A stretch of DNA of 64,000 nt from Symbioplanes lichenis (GCF_030709675.1 NZ_JAUZQD010000012.1:186001-250000); one strand, 5' to 3'. Shown: positions 1-9,555, numbered from the stretch's first letter. Made by a program: numbers and translations. The notes: generated by a model not told the origin, from the sequence alone.

Positions 1-950
1 AATTCCCCGGTACGGGCATCGCGTACGAGCGGCGTCGTGATGCGGTCGTAGCCGGTGGCGTAGCGGAAGCCCCACCGGCCCTTGTCACAGTTCCACTCCT
101 CGTTGACCGCGGCGTCGTCCCCGGCCAGGCGGCGCAGCACCTTGCCGCGCCGGTGGTCGGCCCGCATCGAGCAGCCGGCCGAGCAGTGCTCGCAGGTCGT
201 GGGAGTGGAGACGAGGTCGAAGGGGCGGGCGCGGAACCTGTACTGCTCGCCCGTGAGTGCCCCGACGGGACAGATCTGGATCGTGTTGCCGGAGAAGTAC
301 GAGTTGAAGGCCACGTCGCCGTCGCCCTCGCCGACCTGGCCGTCCCCGGTGCCCGTACCCCCGAAGAAGTCGTCCCTGTAGACGTTGATCTGCTCGCCGG
401 ACGAGCGGTCCATCAGATCGATGAACTTGTCGCCCGCGATCTCCTCGGAGAACCGCGTGCAGCGCTGGCAGAGAATGCACCGCTCGCGGTCCAGCAGCAC
501 CTGGCTGGAGATGTGGATCGGCTTCTCGTACTCGCGCTTCTTCTCGTGGAAGCGCGAGTCGACCCGGCCGCTGCTCATCGCCTGGTTCTGCAGGGGGCAC
601 TCGCCGCCCTTGTCACAGGTCGGGCAGTCGAGCGGGTGGTTGGCCAGCAGCAGCTCCATGATGCCGCCCTGGGCCTTCGCGGCCACCGGCGAGCTGAGCT
701 GCGTCTTGACCACCATGCCCTCGGCGACGGTCTGGGTGCAGGAGGCGACCGGCTTGCGCTGGCCCTCCACCTCGACCAGGCACTGGCGGCAGGCGCCCGC
801 CGGGGCGAGCAGCGGGTGGTCGCAGAACCGCGGGATGGCGATGCCCATCCGCTCGGCGACGCGGATCACCAGCTCGCCCTTCGCGGCTTGGACCTCGATG
901 CCGTCGATGGTGAGGGTGACCTGGTCGGTCTTCTTGGCTACGTCGGTCAT
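1..950 (-). CDS. nuoG: NADH-quinone oxidoreductase subunit G (partial, C-terminus beyond window)
   Basis: This is the iron-sulfur subunit of respiratory complex I, which passes electrons from NuoF towards quinone. About 316 residues are visible from the ATG at 950. In order they show a ferredoxin-type 2Fe-2S region (cysteines in AGACRQCLVEVEG and nearby), the His-Cys 4Fe-4S segment HPLDCPTCDKGGECPL, the cluster segment CILCQRCTRF with a later CPVGAL, and the start of the molybdopterin-oxidoreductase-like domain (CEHCSAGC). The ATG overlaps the nuoF stop as ATGA, so translation is probably coupled. It is the last visible gene of a nuoABCDEFG operon; nuoH and later genes would lie to the left of the window. 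Identity is secure. Confidence 0.97.
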   Translation of the reverse strand, partial: MTDVAKKTDQVTLTIDGIEVQAAKGELVIRVAERMGIAIPRFCDHPLLAPAGACRQCLVEVEGQRKPVASCTQTVAEGMVVKTQLSSPVAAKAQGGIMELLLANHPLDCPTCDKGGECPLQNQAMSSGRVDSRFHEKKREYEKPIHISSQVLLDRERCILCQRCTRFSEEIAGDKFIDLMDRSSGEQINVYRDDFFGGTGTGDGQVGEGDGDVAFNSYFSGNTIQICPVGALTGEQYRFRARPFDLVSTPTTCEHCSAGCSMRADHRRGKVLRRLAGDDAAVNEEWNCDKGRWGFRYATGYDRITTPLVRDARTGE

Positions 951-2266
951 CAGTGCGCTCCCACCAGGGTCTTCGCGGACAGCCGGGGAGCCGTCCGACC
1001 CTCGATGTAGTCCAGGTAGTCCTGCCGGAACCACTTGAGCGTCGACACGACCGGGGTGGCCGCGCCGTCGCCGAGACCGCAGAACGCGCGGCCGAAGATG
1101 TTGTCCGCGGTGTCCTGCAGGGTGTCCAGGTCCTGGTAGGTGCCCTCGCCGGAGAGGATCCGCCGGTAGGTGCGCACCATCCAGTAGTTGCCCTCGCGGC
1201 ACGGGGTGCACTTGCCGCACGACTCGTGGTGATAGAACTCCAGCCAGCGCCAGGTCGCGTACACCGGGCAGTCCTGATCGCTGAAGATCTGCATCGCCGT
1301 CGTGCCGAGGATCGAGCCGGCCGCCGCCACGCCCTCGAAGTCCATCGGGGTGTCGATGTGCTCGGCGGTCAGCAGCGGCGTCGACGAGCCGCCCGGCGTC
1401 CAGAACTTCAGCGTGTGGCCGGGCTTCATGCCGCCCGCGAGCTCGAGCAGCTCCCGCAGCGTGATGCCGAGGCCGCACTCGTACTGGCCGGGGTTGGCCA
1501 CGCGGCCGGACAGCGAGTAGATCATCGGGCCGGACGACTTCTCCGTGCCCATGCTCTTCCACCAGTCGGCGCCGCCGAGCACGATGTACGGCACGCTGGC
1601 GATCGTGCCGACGTTGTTGACGACCGTCGGGCTCGCGTAGAGGCCGGCGACCGCGGGGAACGGTGGCCGCAGGCGGGGCTGGCCGCGGAAGCCCTCGAGC
1701 GAGTCGAGCAGCGCCGTCTCCTCGCCGCAGATGTACGCCCCGGCGCCGGAGTGCACGACCAGGTCCAGGTCGAACCCGGAGCCGAGGATGTTCTCGCCCA
1801 GGTAGCCCTTCGCGTACGCCTCCTTGACGGCGTTGCGGAGGCGGCGAGCGGCGTGGACGGCCTCGCCGCGGATGTAGATGTAGGCCCGGGCGGCGCGGAT
1901 GGCGTACGCGGCGATGATCGCGCCCTCCACCAGCGAGTGCGGGTCCCAGGTCATCAGCGGCAGGTCCTTGCAGGTGCCCGGCTCGCCCTCGTCGGCGTTG
2001 ATGACCAGGTAGTGCGGCTTGCCGTCGCCCTGCGGGATGAAGCCCCACTTGAGACCGGTCGGGAAGCCGGCGCCGCCGCGGCCGCGCAGGCCCGAGTCCT
2101 TGATGAGCTGGATGAGGTCGTCGGGGTGAACCTCGAGCGCCTTCTTGACGGCGAGGTAGCCATCGAGGCGCTCGTAGGTGTCGATCTTCCAGGCGTCCGG
2201 CGAGAGCCAGCGCTTGGTGAGGACCGGGGTCAGTTTCTGGAGGACCTCACGACTGGGCTGCGTCAC
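950..2266 (-). CDS. nuoF: NADH-quinone oxidoreductase subunit F
   Basis: NuoF is the NADH-oxidising subunit of complex I and carries FMN and one 4Fe-4S cluster in the cytoplasmic arm. The 438-residue product has the glycine-rich nucleotide motif GRGGAGFPTG at residues 62-71, an SLBB-like middle, and the cluster motif SCGKCTPCREG near residue 350 with a further cysteine about 40 residues later (FCGLGDGA). Length is normal. The start is GTG at 2266, which overlaps the nuoE TGA as GTGA, and its own stop overlaps the nuoG ATG. It sits in the usual operon position between nuoE and nuoG. Confidence 0.98.
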   Translation of the reverse strand: MTQPSREVLQKLTPVLTKRWLSPDAWKIDTYERLDGYLAVKKALEVHPDDLIQLIKDSGLRGRGGAGFPTGLKWGFIPQGDGKPHYLVINADEGEPGTCKDLPLMTWDPHSLVEGAIIAAYAIRAARAYIYIRGEAVHAARRLRNAVKEAYAKGYLGENILGSGFDLDLVVHSGAGAYICGEETALLDSLEGFRGQPRLRPPFPAVAGLYASPTVVNNVGTIASVPYIVLGGADWWKSMGTEKSSGPMIYSLSGRVANPGQYECGLGITLRELLELAGGMKPGHTLKFWTPGGSSTPLLTAEHIDTPMDFEGVAAAGSILGTTAMQIFSDQDCPVYATWRWLEFYHHESCGKCTPCREGNYWMVRTYRRILSGEGTYQDLDTLQDTADNIFGRAFCGLGDGAATPVVSTLKWFRQDYLDYIEGRTAPRLSAKTLVGAH

Positions 2267-3354
2267 TTCGTCTCCCCTTGCCCGCTGTTCTTGGTGGTGT
2301 CGGCCGGGGCCGATGCGGGGCGCTCGGTGTCGCCGGCGGGCTTGCCGTCGCCGGCGGGCTGGTTCTTGGCCACGCCGGCTGCCTCGGCGGCGTTCTCCGG
2401 CTGGGGAGTCGGCTGCTGGCTGCCCGGACCCGGCGTCTTCGCGTCGACGTTGCGCTGTTCCGCCGTACGGGATTCCGGGTCCTTGACGTCGCCCGCCCTG
2501 TGGGTTTTTTCGGCGACTGCACCCACTGCGGCCTTGACGGCGGTGACCGCCTTGGCCAGTGGGCCGGTCTTCTCCGGCGCCGGGCGCTGCACCTTGCCGT
2601 CGGGCACGGCCTTGGCGCCCTCGTCGCGGGCCGGCTTGGTCGTGGTGATCGGGGTGTCGGTGTTGAAGCCGGCCACCGCGATCCCGTGCTCCTGCGCGAG
2701 CGTGACCCCGCGCAGCGTCGGCGCCCCGGGCCGGCCGTCGGCGACCGCGCCCTCCCGCTCGTCGTTGAAGCCGGCGAGCTGGTGCTGCATCTCCTTGAGG
2801 GTGCAGATCCGCGCTCCGCGAGGGAGTACGGGACGCTCGTCACGCCGCAGTTGCTCGGCGAGCTCGACGGCGCCGGCCGGGGTGGCCTGGTCGATCGCGT
2901 AGTCGTAGTTGACCGTCACGACCGGCGCGTAGTCGCAGGCCGCGAGGCACTCCGCGTGCTCCAGCGTGATCTTGCCGTCGGCCGTGGTCTCGTCATGCCC
3001 GACGCCGAGGTGCTCGACCAGCTCGTCGTAGACCTCCTGGCCGCCCATCACGTTGCACAGGGTGTTCGTGCACACGCTGACGAGGTAGTCGCCCGTCGGC
3101 TTGCGCTTGTACATCGTGTAGAAGGTCGCGACCGCGCCGACCTGGGCCTTGTTGATGCCCAGGACGTCGGCGCAGAAGGCGACGCCGGCCGGGCTGACGA
3201 AGCCCTCCCGCGTCTGCACCAGGTGCAACAGCGGGAGCAGCGCCGAACGCTCCCGGCCCGCGGGATAGCGGGCGATGATCTCCAGCGCGGGCTCGAGCAG
3301 CTCGGCGGCGAGCGGCGCGGCGGCCGGGGAGAAGTCCACCGTGGTATCGGTCAT
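2263..3354 (-). CDS. nuoE: NADH-quinone oxidoreductase subunit E with a long C-terminal tail
   Basis: NuoE is the thioredoxin-fold 2Fe-2S subunit that partners NuoF. The four cluster ligands are visible as C95, C100, C136 and C140. The conserved domain ends near residue 245. About 115 further residues are rich in Ala, Pro, Lys, Gly and Thr and look disordered, giving 363 residues where many family members have 160-250. The ATG at 3354 overlaps the nuoD stop as ATGA, and the TGA overlaps the nuoF GTG. Function is secure. The role of the tail is unknown; it could be a linker or docking segment, or simply tolerated low-complexity sequence. Confidence 0.97.
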   Translation of the reverse strand: MTDTTVDFSPAAAPLAAELLEPALEIIARYPAGRERSALLPLLHLVQTREGFVSPAGVAFCADVLGINKAQVGAVATFYTMYKRKPTGDYLVSVCTNTLCNVMGGQEVYDELVEHLGVGHDETTADGKITLEHAECLAACDYAPVVTVNYDYAIDQATPAGAVELAEQLRRDERPVLPRGARICTLKEMQHQLAGFNDEREGAVADGRPGAPTLRGVTLAQEHGIAVAGFNTDTPITTTKPARDEGAKAVPDGKVQRPAPEKTGPLAKAVTAVKAAVGAVAEKTHRAGDVKDPESRTAEQRNVDAKTPGPGSQQPTPQPENAAEAAGVAKNQPAGDGKPAGDTERPASAPADTTKNSGQGETK

Positions 3355-4676
3355 CAGCGGTCACACCCACCCATCACGGGGTCCAGGGAAGCGCCGCCGG
3401 CGATGACGTCGGCCAGCAGCGCACCTTCGGCCATCGCGGGGATGGCCTGGAGGTTCACGAAGCTCGGGTCACGCATGTGGACGCGGTAGGGATGCGTGCC
3501 ACCGTCGGACACCGCGTGGACGCCGAGCTCGCCCCGCGGGTGCTCGATGCCGACGTAGACCTGACCGGCCGGCACCCGGAAGCCCTCGGTCACGAGCTTG
3601 AAGTGGTGGATCAGGGACTCCATGGACTGGCCCATGATCTTGGCCACATGCTCCAGGGAGTTGCCCATGCCGTCCGTACCGATGGCCAATTGCGCAGGCC
3701 AGGCGATCTTTTTGTCGGCGATCATGATCGGCCCCGGGCGCAGCTTGTCGAGGGCCTGCTCTATGATCTTGAGAGATTCACGGATTTCCGCCATGCGGAC
3801 CAGATAGCGACCCCAGACGTCACTGGTCTGCGCGGTGGGCACCGCGAACTCGTAGTTCTCGTAGCCGCAGTACGGCATGGTCTTGCGCAGGTCCCACGCG
3901 AGACCGGACGCACGCAGCACGGGCCCGGTGATGCCGAGGGACAGGCAGCCGGTCACGTCGAGGACCGCGATGCCCTGGGTGCGCTCCTGCCAGATGATCT
4001 GGCCGGAGAGCAGGCTCTCGTACTCCTTGAGCTTCTTGGGCATGTAGGTCAGGAAGTCGCGGATCTTCTTGATCGCCGACTCCGGCACGTCCTGGGCAAC
4101 GCCGCCCGGGCGGAAGTAGGCGTGGTTCATCCGCAGGCCGGAGGTCTCCTCGAAGATGTCGAGGATGTACTCACGCTCGCGGAAGCCGTAGAGCATCATC
4201 GAGATCGCGCCCAGCTCCATGCCGGTCGTGGCGATCCAGACCAGGTGCGACGAGATCCGGTTCAGCTCCATGAAGAGCACCCGGATGGTGTTCGCACGCT
4301 CGGTGATCTGGTCCTCGATGCCGAGCAGCTTCTCGACGGCCAGGCAGTAACCGGCCTCGTTGAAGAGCGGGGCCAGATAGTCGGCGCGGGTCACGAAGGT
4401 CGTGCCCTGCGTCCAGTTGCGGTACTCGAGGTTCTTCTCGATGCCCGTGTGCAGATAGCCGATGACCGGACGGGCCTCGGTGACCGTCTCGCCCTCCAGC
4501 TCCAGCACGAGCCGGAGCACGCCGTGCGTCGACGGGTGCTGCGGGCCCATGTTGACGACGATCTTCTCGTTGCTCAGCGGGTCGATCGCCTCGGTGACGC
4601 TGTCCCAGTCGCCGCCCGTGACCGTGAAGACGCGGCCCTCGGTGGTCTCTCGCTCGGTGGCGTATCCCTGTGTCAC
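3354..4676 (-). CDS. nuoD: NADH-quinone oxidoreductase subunit D
   Basis: This is the 49-kDa-type subunit that helps form the quinone site of complex I and descends from the large subunit of NiFe hydrogenases. The 440-residue product has the expected motifs, including NMGPQHPSTHGVLR near residue 45, the RADYLAP stretch, and a C-terminus ending DPVMGGCDR. The hydrogenase nickel ligands are not expected in this family. The start is GTG at 4676, overlapping the nuoC TGA as GTGA. It lies between nuoC and nuoE in one tightly packed operon. Confidence 0.98.
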   Translation of the reverse strand: MTQGYATERETTEGRVFTVTGGDWDSVTEAIDPLSNEKIVVNMGPQHPSTHGVLRLVLELEGETVTEARPVIGYLHTGIEKNLEYRNWTQGTTFVTRADYLAPLFNEAGYCLAVEKLLGIEDQITERANTIRVLFMELNRISSHLVWIATTGMELGAISMMLYGFREREYILDIFEETSGLRMNHAYFRPGGVAQDVPESAIKKIRDFLTYMPKKLKEYESLLSGQIIWQERTQGIAVLDVTGCLSLGITGPVLRASGLAWDLRKTMPYCGYENYEFAVPTAQTSDVWGRYLVRMAEIRESLKIIEQALDKLRPGPIMIADKKIAWPAQLAIGTDGMGNSLEHVAKIMGQSMESLIHHFKLVTEGFRVPAGQVYVGIEHPRGELGVHAVSDGGTHPYRVHMRDPSFVNLQAIPAMAEGALLADVIAGGASLDPVMGGCDR

Positions 4677-5358
4677 TGGTAAACCCTCCGCTGGTCGGGA
4701 GGCGGAATGACCGCGCCTTTGTACTCGACGGGCACGCCGCCGAGCGGATAGTCCTTGCGCTGCGGGTGACCCTCCCAGTCGTCCGGCATGAGGATCCGGG
4801 TGAGGTTGGGGTGGCCGGCGAAGACGACACCGAACATGTCGTACGCCTCCCGCTCCTGCCAGTCGGCGGTCGGGTAGACGCTCGTCACGCTCGGGACCGT
4901 CCCGTCGACGCCCACGGCGACCTCCAGCCGCACGCGCCGCCGGTACGTCATCGATGTCAGCTGATAGACGACGTGCAGCCGGCGCGCGTCCGTGGCCAGG
5001 TAGTCCACGCCCGACACCGAGGAGCAGAGCTCGAAGCGCAGCGACTCGTCGTCGCGCATGATCCGGGCCACCTCGGCGATCCGCTCCGGCACGATGTGCA
5101 GGGTCAGCTCGCCGCGGTCCACGACGACCTTCTCGATCGCGTCGGCGAAGCCGGGGTAGGCCTCCTCCAGCGCGTCGTAGACCTCGTCGAAGTAGCCGCC
5201 GAACGGCCGCGGGCTGTCGGCGACCGCGGGACGCCGGCGCACCAGACCGCCGAAGCCCGACACGTCGCCCGTGCCGTGGATGCCGAACATGCCCTTGTCG
5301 GGGCTGGCCGGGTTCTGGGCCGGCGCGTCCAGCTGCGCGCCGATCGGCTCTTCCACCG

Positions 5359-5362
<4 letters not shown>
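4673..5362 (-). CDS. nuoC: NADH-quinone oxidoreductase subunit C
   Basis: This is the 30-kDa-type peripheral arm subunit of complex I, which binds NuoD and NuoB. The ATG at 5362 (MTVEEPIGAQ) gives 229 residues. It overlaps the nuoB stop as ATGA, which is why it is preferred to an in-frame start further upstream that would run deep into nuoB. The C-terminal half carries family hallmarks: EREAYDMFGVVFAGHPNL followed by RILMPDDWEGHPQRKDYPL. The N-terminal 60 residues are variable and Gly/Pro-rich, as in other actinobacterial homologues. Confidence 0.97.
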
Positions 5363-6030
<668 letters not shown>

Positions 6031-6068
6031 AACGGCTTCTCTCTCCTCAGAGACCAGCTAGTCTGGAC

Positions 6069-6434
6069 TCAGTCCCAGTTGAGGCCGCCGCGTCGCCACA
6101 CGTAGGTGTAGGCGATGAAGACGGTGACGATGAAGAGGACCATCTCGACGAAGCCGAAGAGGCCGAGCGCCTCGAAGCTGACGGCCCACGGGTAGAGGAA
6201 GATCGTCTCGATGTCGAAGACGATGAAGAGCATCGCGGTCAGATAGAACTTCACCGGGAACCGGCCGCCGCCCACGGGTTGCGGGGCCGGTTCGATGCCG
6301 CACTCGTAAGCCTCGAGCTTGGCCCGGTTGAAGCGCTTGGGCCCCACGATCGGCGCGACCGACACCGAGAACAGGGCGAAGAGCATGCCGAGTATCAGCA
6401 GCCCGACGATCGGTACGTAGGGGTTGAGCGTCAT
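6069..6434 (-). CDS. nuoA: NADH-quinone oxidoreductase subunit A
   Basis: This is a small membrane subunit of complex I and the first gene of the nuo operon. Its 121 residues include three hydrophobic spans (near residues 8-28, 65-85 and 92-112) and the conserved loop with YECGIEP around residue 44, the family's signature near the quinone cavity. The ATG at 6434 follows GGAG by 7 bases. Only 77 bases separate it from the upstream oxidoreductase gene on the same strand, so the nuo promoter either lies there or further upstream. I could not fix a convincing -35/-10 pair. Confidence 0.97.
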   Translation of the reverse strand: MTLNPYVPIVGLLILGMLFALFSVSVAPIVGPKRFNRAKLEAYECGIEPAPQPVGGGRFPVKFYLTAMLFIVFDIETIFLYPWAVSFEALGLFGFVEMVLFIVTVFIAYTYVWRRGGLNWD

Positions 6435-6511
6435 GCCGTCTCCTACTCGACTGTTAGCACCTTCACACTATTTGTACGGTTTTGCGGTGATATGACCGGG
6501 GTGCCCGATTG

Positions 6512-7792
6512 TTAGACGGCGGGCGCGATTCTGGTGAGACCGTTGATCACACGGTCCATCGCGTCGCCGTCGCGCTGGTCAGTCAGATTCGCCAGCAGCT
6601 TGAGCACGAAGCGCATGAGCACGGGGTGCGGCATGCCGTGCTTGGTGGCGATCCGCATGATCTGCGGGTTGCCGATCAACTTCACGAAGATGCCGCCGAG
6701 CCGGTAGTAGCCGCCGAAGCGGTTCTTGAGCTCGGCCGGATAGGCGTGCAGGGCCCGTTCGCGGTCCGCGCCGGCGGTCCGGGCCAGCGCCTGGACGACC
6801 ACCTCGGCCGCCAGCTCGCCCGACTCCATGGCATAGGCGATGCCCTCGCCGTTCATCGGGTTGACCATGCCGCCCGAGTCGCCGACCAGCAGCATGCCCC
6901 GGGTGTAGTGCGGCACCCGGTTGAAGCCCATCGGCAGCGCGGCCCCCAGGATCGGGCCGTCGGCGTTGGCCTCGTCGCGCATCCCCCAGTCCTCGGGGGT
7001 CGTGGCGAGCCAGTCGGTGAGCAGCGACCGGTAGTTCGTCTTGCCGAAGGCGCTGGACGAGTTGAGGATGCCGAGGCCGACGTTGACCCGCCCCTCCCCC
7101 AGCCCGAAGATCCAGCCGTAGCCGGGCAGCAGCCGCTCGGGGTCCTGGGCGCTGCGCAGCTCGAGCCACGACTCGAGGTAGTCGTCGCCCTGCCAGCCGG
7201 GCGCCTGGTAGTAGCGCCGGACCGCCACGCCGAGCGGGCGGTCGTCGCGCTTCGCGAGCCCCATGGCCAGCGGGAGCTTGCCGGACACGCCGTCCGCCGC
7301 GATCACCAGGGGCGCGCGATACTGGACGGGCTCCTTCGCGGGGCCGGCCTTGGCCTCGACCCCGATCGCCCGGCCGTCCTCGTCGAGCACCGGCCCGGTG
7401 ACGGTGACCCCGGTGCGGAGCAGGGCGCCGGCCTCCACCGCGCGCTTGGCGAGCATGTCATCGAAGTCGAGGCGGGTGCGGACGAGACCGTAGTTGGGGA
7501 AGCTGGCGAGATCGGGCCAGTCGAGCTCGAGCCGGACCCCGCCCCCGATCACGCGCAGGCCCTTGTTGTGGATCCAGCCGGCCTTCTCCGAGGTGTCGAT
7601 CCCCATCCGGACCAGCTGCCGCACGGCGCGCGGGGTGAGACCGTCGCCACAAACCTTTTCCCGCGGAAACTCCGTCTTTTCGAGCAGCAGTACTCTCAGC
7701 CCGTGCCGGGCCATGTGGTACGCGGCGGCGGATCCAGCGGGACCCGCACCCACCACGATGACGTCAGCCTCGTCGGCGACGGTTCCGTTCAC
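6512..7792 (-). CDS. Geranylgeranyl-reductase-family FAD oxidoreductase, probable menaquinone side-chain reductase
   Basis: This 426-residue flavoprotein starts with a dinucleotide-binding motif (VIVVGAGPAGSAAAY) and has the family's CGDGLTPRAV near residue 55 and the second FAD motif LLVGDSGGMVNPMNGEGI. Relatives such as mycobacterial MenJ saturate isoprene units of menaquinone, and the neighbours (complex I, menG, mqnC) support that role here. The GTG at 7792 is chosen because GGAGG lies 6 bases upstream; an in-frame GTG at 7810 has no ribosome site. A role in archaeal-type lipid or carotenoid saturation is possible from sequence alone but fits the context less well. Confidence 0.88.
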   Translation of the reverse strand: MNGTVADEADVIVVGAGPAGSAAAYHMARHGLRVLLLEKTEFPREKVCGDGLTPRAVRQLVRMGIDTSEKAGWIHNKGLRVIGGGVRLELDWPDLASFPNYGLVRTRLDFDDMLAKRAVEAGALLRTGVTVTGPVLDEDGRAIGVEAKAGPAKEPVQYRAPLVIAADGVSGKLPLAMGLAKRDDRPLGVAVRRYYQAPGWQGDDYLESWLELRSAQDPERLLPGYGWIFGLGEGRVNVGLGILNSSSAFGKTNYRSLLTDWLATTPEDWGMRDEANADGPILGAALPMGFNRVPHYTRGMLLVGDSGGMVNPMNGEGIAYAMESGELAAEVVVQALARTAGADRERALHAYPAELKNRFGGYYRLGGIFVKLIGNPQIMRIATKHGMPHPVLMRFVLKLLANLTDQRDGDAMDRVINGLTRIAPAV

Positions 7793-7893
7793 GGCGTACC
7801 TCCGTCTCACCCGGGGGGCTAGTGAAACAGTTCACAAGCCCGCCCTGTCCGGAGTCTAAGACCGGAATCGAGACGGATCACGGTTAGGGAACC

Positions 7894-8187
7894 CTAACTG
7901 TTTCGCGCAGGTGAAATGCCCGCAATGAGCAGATCACTCTCCGTGTTTGCCCCCCGGTTGGCAATTTGCCTGGTCGCAGCATCGTAGTAAGAACGGAACC
8001 GGCCCTCGAGGGCGACGTCGAGCGCAGTGATCAACTCGTCAACGAGGCTCTGTGCGTACTCAGGGTCACTGGCCGCTACGACGCGAATGGCGTGCGCGAG
8101 TTGCAGCGCGCGCTGCTCGCCCTCTTCCCGGTCGTTGATCGGAACGTCGATGTCCGAGTCATCGACGAACAGGTCGATAGTCGTCAT
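7894..8187 (-). CDS. Small conserved-looking hypothetical protein
   Basis: This is a 97-residue acidic, mostly helical protein beginning MTTIDLFVDDSDIDVPIND. It has no signal peptide, membrane span or cysteine pair. The sequence has normal high-GC codon usage and a clean ATG, so it looks like a real gene, but I recognise no domain. It lies between menG and the quinone reductase on the same strand and is separated from both by 80-170 bases, so it may be transcribed with them. Confidence 0.6.
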   Translation of the reverse strand: MTTIDLFVDDSDIDVPINDREEGEQRALQLAHAIRVVAASDPEYAQSLVDELITALDVALEGRFRSYYDAATRQIANRGANTESDLLIAGISPARNS

Positions 8188-8280
8188 ACCATCCAGCTAA
8201 CACCCTTTTCGGGCGCAAAACGGGTGTTTCATGTCTTGTCGCTCGTTGCGGTTCGTTTCTCGGGTCGGTCGTTCGGAGCC

Positions 8281-8361
8281 TTTGTCGCGCGCGCTTCGCC
8301 TTCGTCGCGCTTCGCCGCGGCCGCGCTTCGCCTTCGTCGCGCTTCGCCTTCGTCGCGCGTG
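8281..8361. repeat. Degenerate 16-18 bp tandem repeat downstream of menG
   Basis: The motif CGCGCTTCGCCTTCGT recurs four to five times with small changes directly after the menG stop codon (menG reads right to left and ends at 8362). Read on the minus strand, the last codons of menG plus its TAG (GCAACCAAGGCATAGCACGC) match the repeat unit at about 15 of 20 positions, so the repeat may have grown from the gene end. No open reading frame of coding quality uses it. Confidence 0.6.
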
Positions 8362-9057
8362 CTATGCCTTGGTTGCGCGGTGCAGGGCCACGATGCCGCC
8401 GGTCAGATTGCGCCACCCGACGCGGCTCCACGGGCCGGAGCCGGCGATCTTCGCGGCCAGGGCGCGCTGATCGGGCCAGGCGCGGATCGACTCGGCCAGG
8501 TAGACGTACGCGTCGGGGTTGCTCGACACACTGCGCGCGACGGCGGGCAGGCTGCGCATGAGGTAGGACAAATAAACCGTGCGGAACGCGGCGTTGACCG
8601 GGCTGCTGAACTCGCACACCACCAAGCGGCCGCCGGGCCGCGTCACACGGGCCAGCTCCCGCAGCGCGGCCTCGGTGTCGACGACGTTGCGCAGGGCGAA
8701 GGAGATCGTCACCGCGTCGAAGGCGTCGTCGGCGAACGGCAGCTTGAGCGCGTCCCCGGCCACCAGCGGCACGGCACGACCCCGGGCCCGGCCCGCCCGC
8801 AGCATGCCGGTCGACAGATCGGCGCCGACCGCGAAGGCGCCCGACAGGCTCAGCTCCTCGGTGGAGACGCCGGTGCCGGCACCCACGTCGAGCACGCGCT
8901 CCCCCGGCCGCAGACCGAGCGCCGCCCGGGTCGCCCGGCGCCAGCCGCGGTCCTGCCCGAAGCTCAGCACCGTGTTCGTGAGGTCGTACCGCTGGGCCAC
9001 GCCGTCGAACATCTCGGCGACCTCGTGCGGCTGCTTGTCCAGGTCTGCGCGCGTCAC
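8362..9057 (-). CDS. menG: Demethylmenaquinone methyltransferase
   Basis: This 231-residue class I SAM-dependent methyltransferase of the UbiE/MenG family methylates demethylmenaquinone to menaquinone, the last core step. The SAM motif VLDVGAGTGVS lies near residue 56, followed by GDALKLPFADDAFDAVT and the family-typical FALRNVVD and NPDAY segments. Menaquinone rather than ubiquinone is assumed because actinobacteria use menaquinone and mqn genes are nearby. The start is GTG at 9057. No strong Shine-Dalgarno is present; instead the leader GGGTGAAAGACT ends 6 bases upstream and recurs before the UbiD gene at 46864. Confidence 0.93.
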   Translation of the reverse strand: MTRADLDKQPHEVAEMFDGVAQRYDLTNTVLSFGQDRGWRRATRAALGLRPGERVLDVGAGTGVSTEELSLSGAFAVGADLSTGMLRAGRARGRAVPLVAGDALKLPFADDAFDAVTISFALRNVVDTEAALRELARVTRPGGRLVVCEFSSPVNAAFRTVYLSYLMRSLPAVARSVSSNPDAYVYLAESIRAWPDQRALAAKIAGSGPWSRVGWRNLTGGIVALHRATKA

Positions 9058-9080
9058 GGGCCGAGTCTTTCACCCCGGAA
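9058..9080 (-). promoter_or_regulatory. Leader motif GGGTGAAAGACT before menG
   Basis: Read on the minus strand, the 12 bases GGGTGAAAGACT sit 6 bases before the menG GTG. The identical 12-mer sits 7 bases before the ATG of the UbiD-family gene (46865-46883). Both genes act in menaquinone synthesis. The AAAGA core may serve as a weak ribosome site, but the exact identity over 12 bases is more than a generic ribosome site requires. What it binds is unknown. Confidence 0.45.
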
Positions 9081-9090
9081 CACAGAACGA

Positions 9091-9112
9091 GCGGGATGGT
9101 GACCCATCCCGC
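9091..9112 (-). promoter_or_regulatory. Perfect hairpin upstream of menG
   Basis: GCGGGATGG and CCATCCCGC pair perfectly over 9 bp around a 4-base loop. On the minus strand the hairpin is followed by TCGTTCTG and then, after 34 bases, the menG start. It could terminate transcripts arriving from mqnC or be a structured menG leader. A TATATA element lies 15-20 bases further upstream, so a promoter there would place the hairpin at the 5' end of the menG mRNA. Confidence 0.5.
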
Positions 9113-9475
9113 CCGGACCTTCGTGCGTTATATATACGACCGCCATCGGGTCGGTTCCGAACCCACCGCCGGCGGTCTGAAAGCCTCGGCGACGCTTCAC
9201 GCTTGCCTGGTGCTGATCTTGCTCGGTGCTCGTCGTGCTCGGTACGGGATGACCGTAACCAGCCACGGACGAGTGAGACCAGGGACACGCTGTGCTCGTT
9301 ACCGAGGAGCAATACAGCCCTCTCCGCTCCGCCTACCCGGCCCTGACCGATCGGGTGAGCCGGACGGTCGTACGGCCCACCTCACCCCTCAGCTGGGCGT
9401 GTCGCCTTGCCCCGACAGCGCCGGCCCCCTTGGACGCCGCCTTCCCCCGTCACCGGGGCGCGCGCCTCACCCTCT

Positions 9476-9555
9476 GACCGCGCGCCCTGCTTTCCGACCG
9501 CGCGCCCTGCTTTCCGACCGCGCGCCTTACTCCTCGACCCGCGCGCTCTGCTCTT
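9476..9555. repeat. 20-bp tandem repeat, about 3.5 copies
   Basis: GACCGCGCGCCCTGCTTTCC occurs at 9476-9495 and again identically at 9496-9515. A third copy at 9516-9535 has four changes, and a partial degenerate fourth follows. It lies 120-200 bases downstream of the mqnC stop codon and is non-coding as far as can be seen. Confidence 0.8.
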
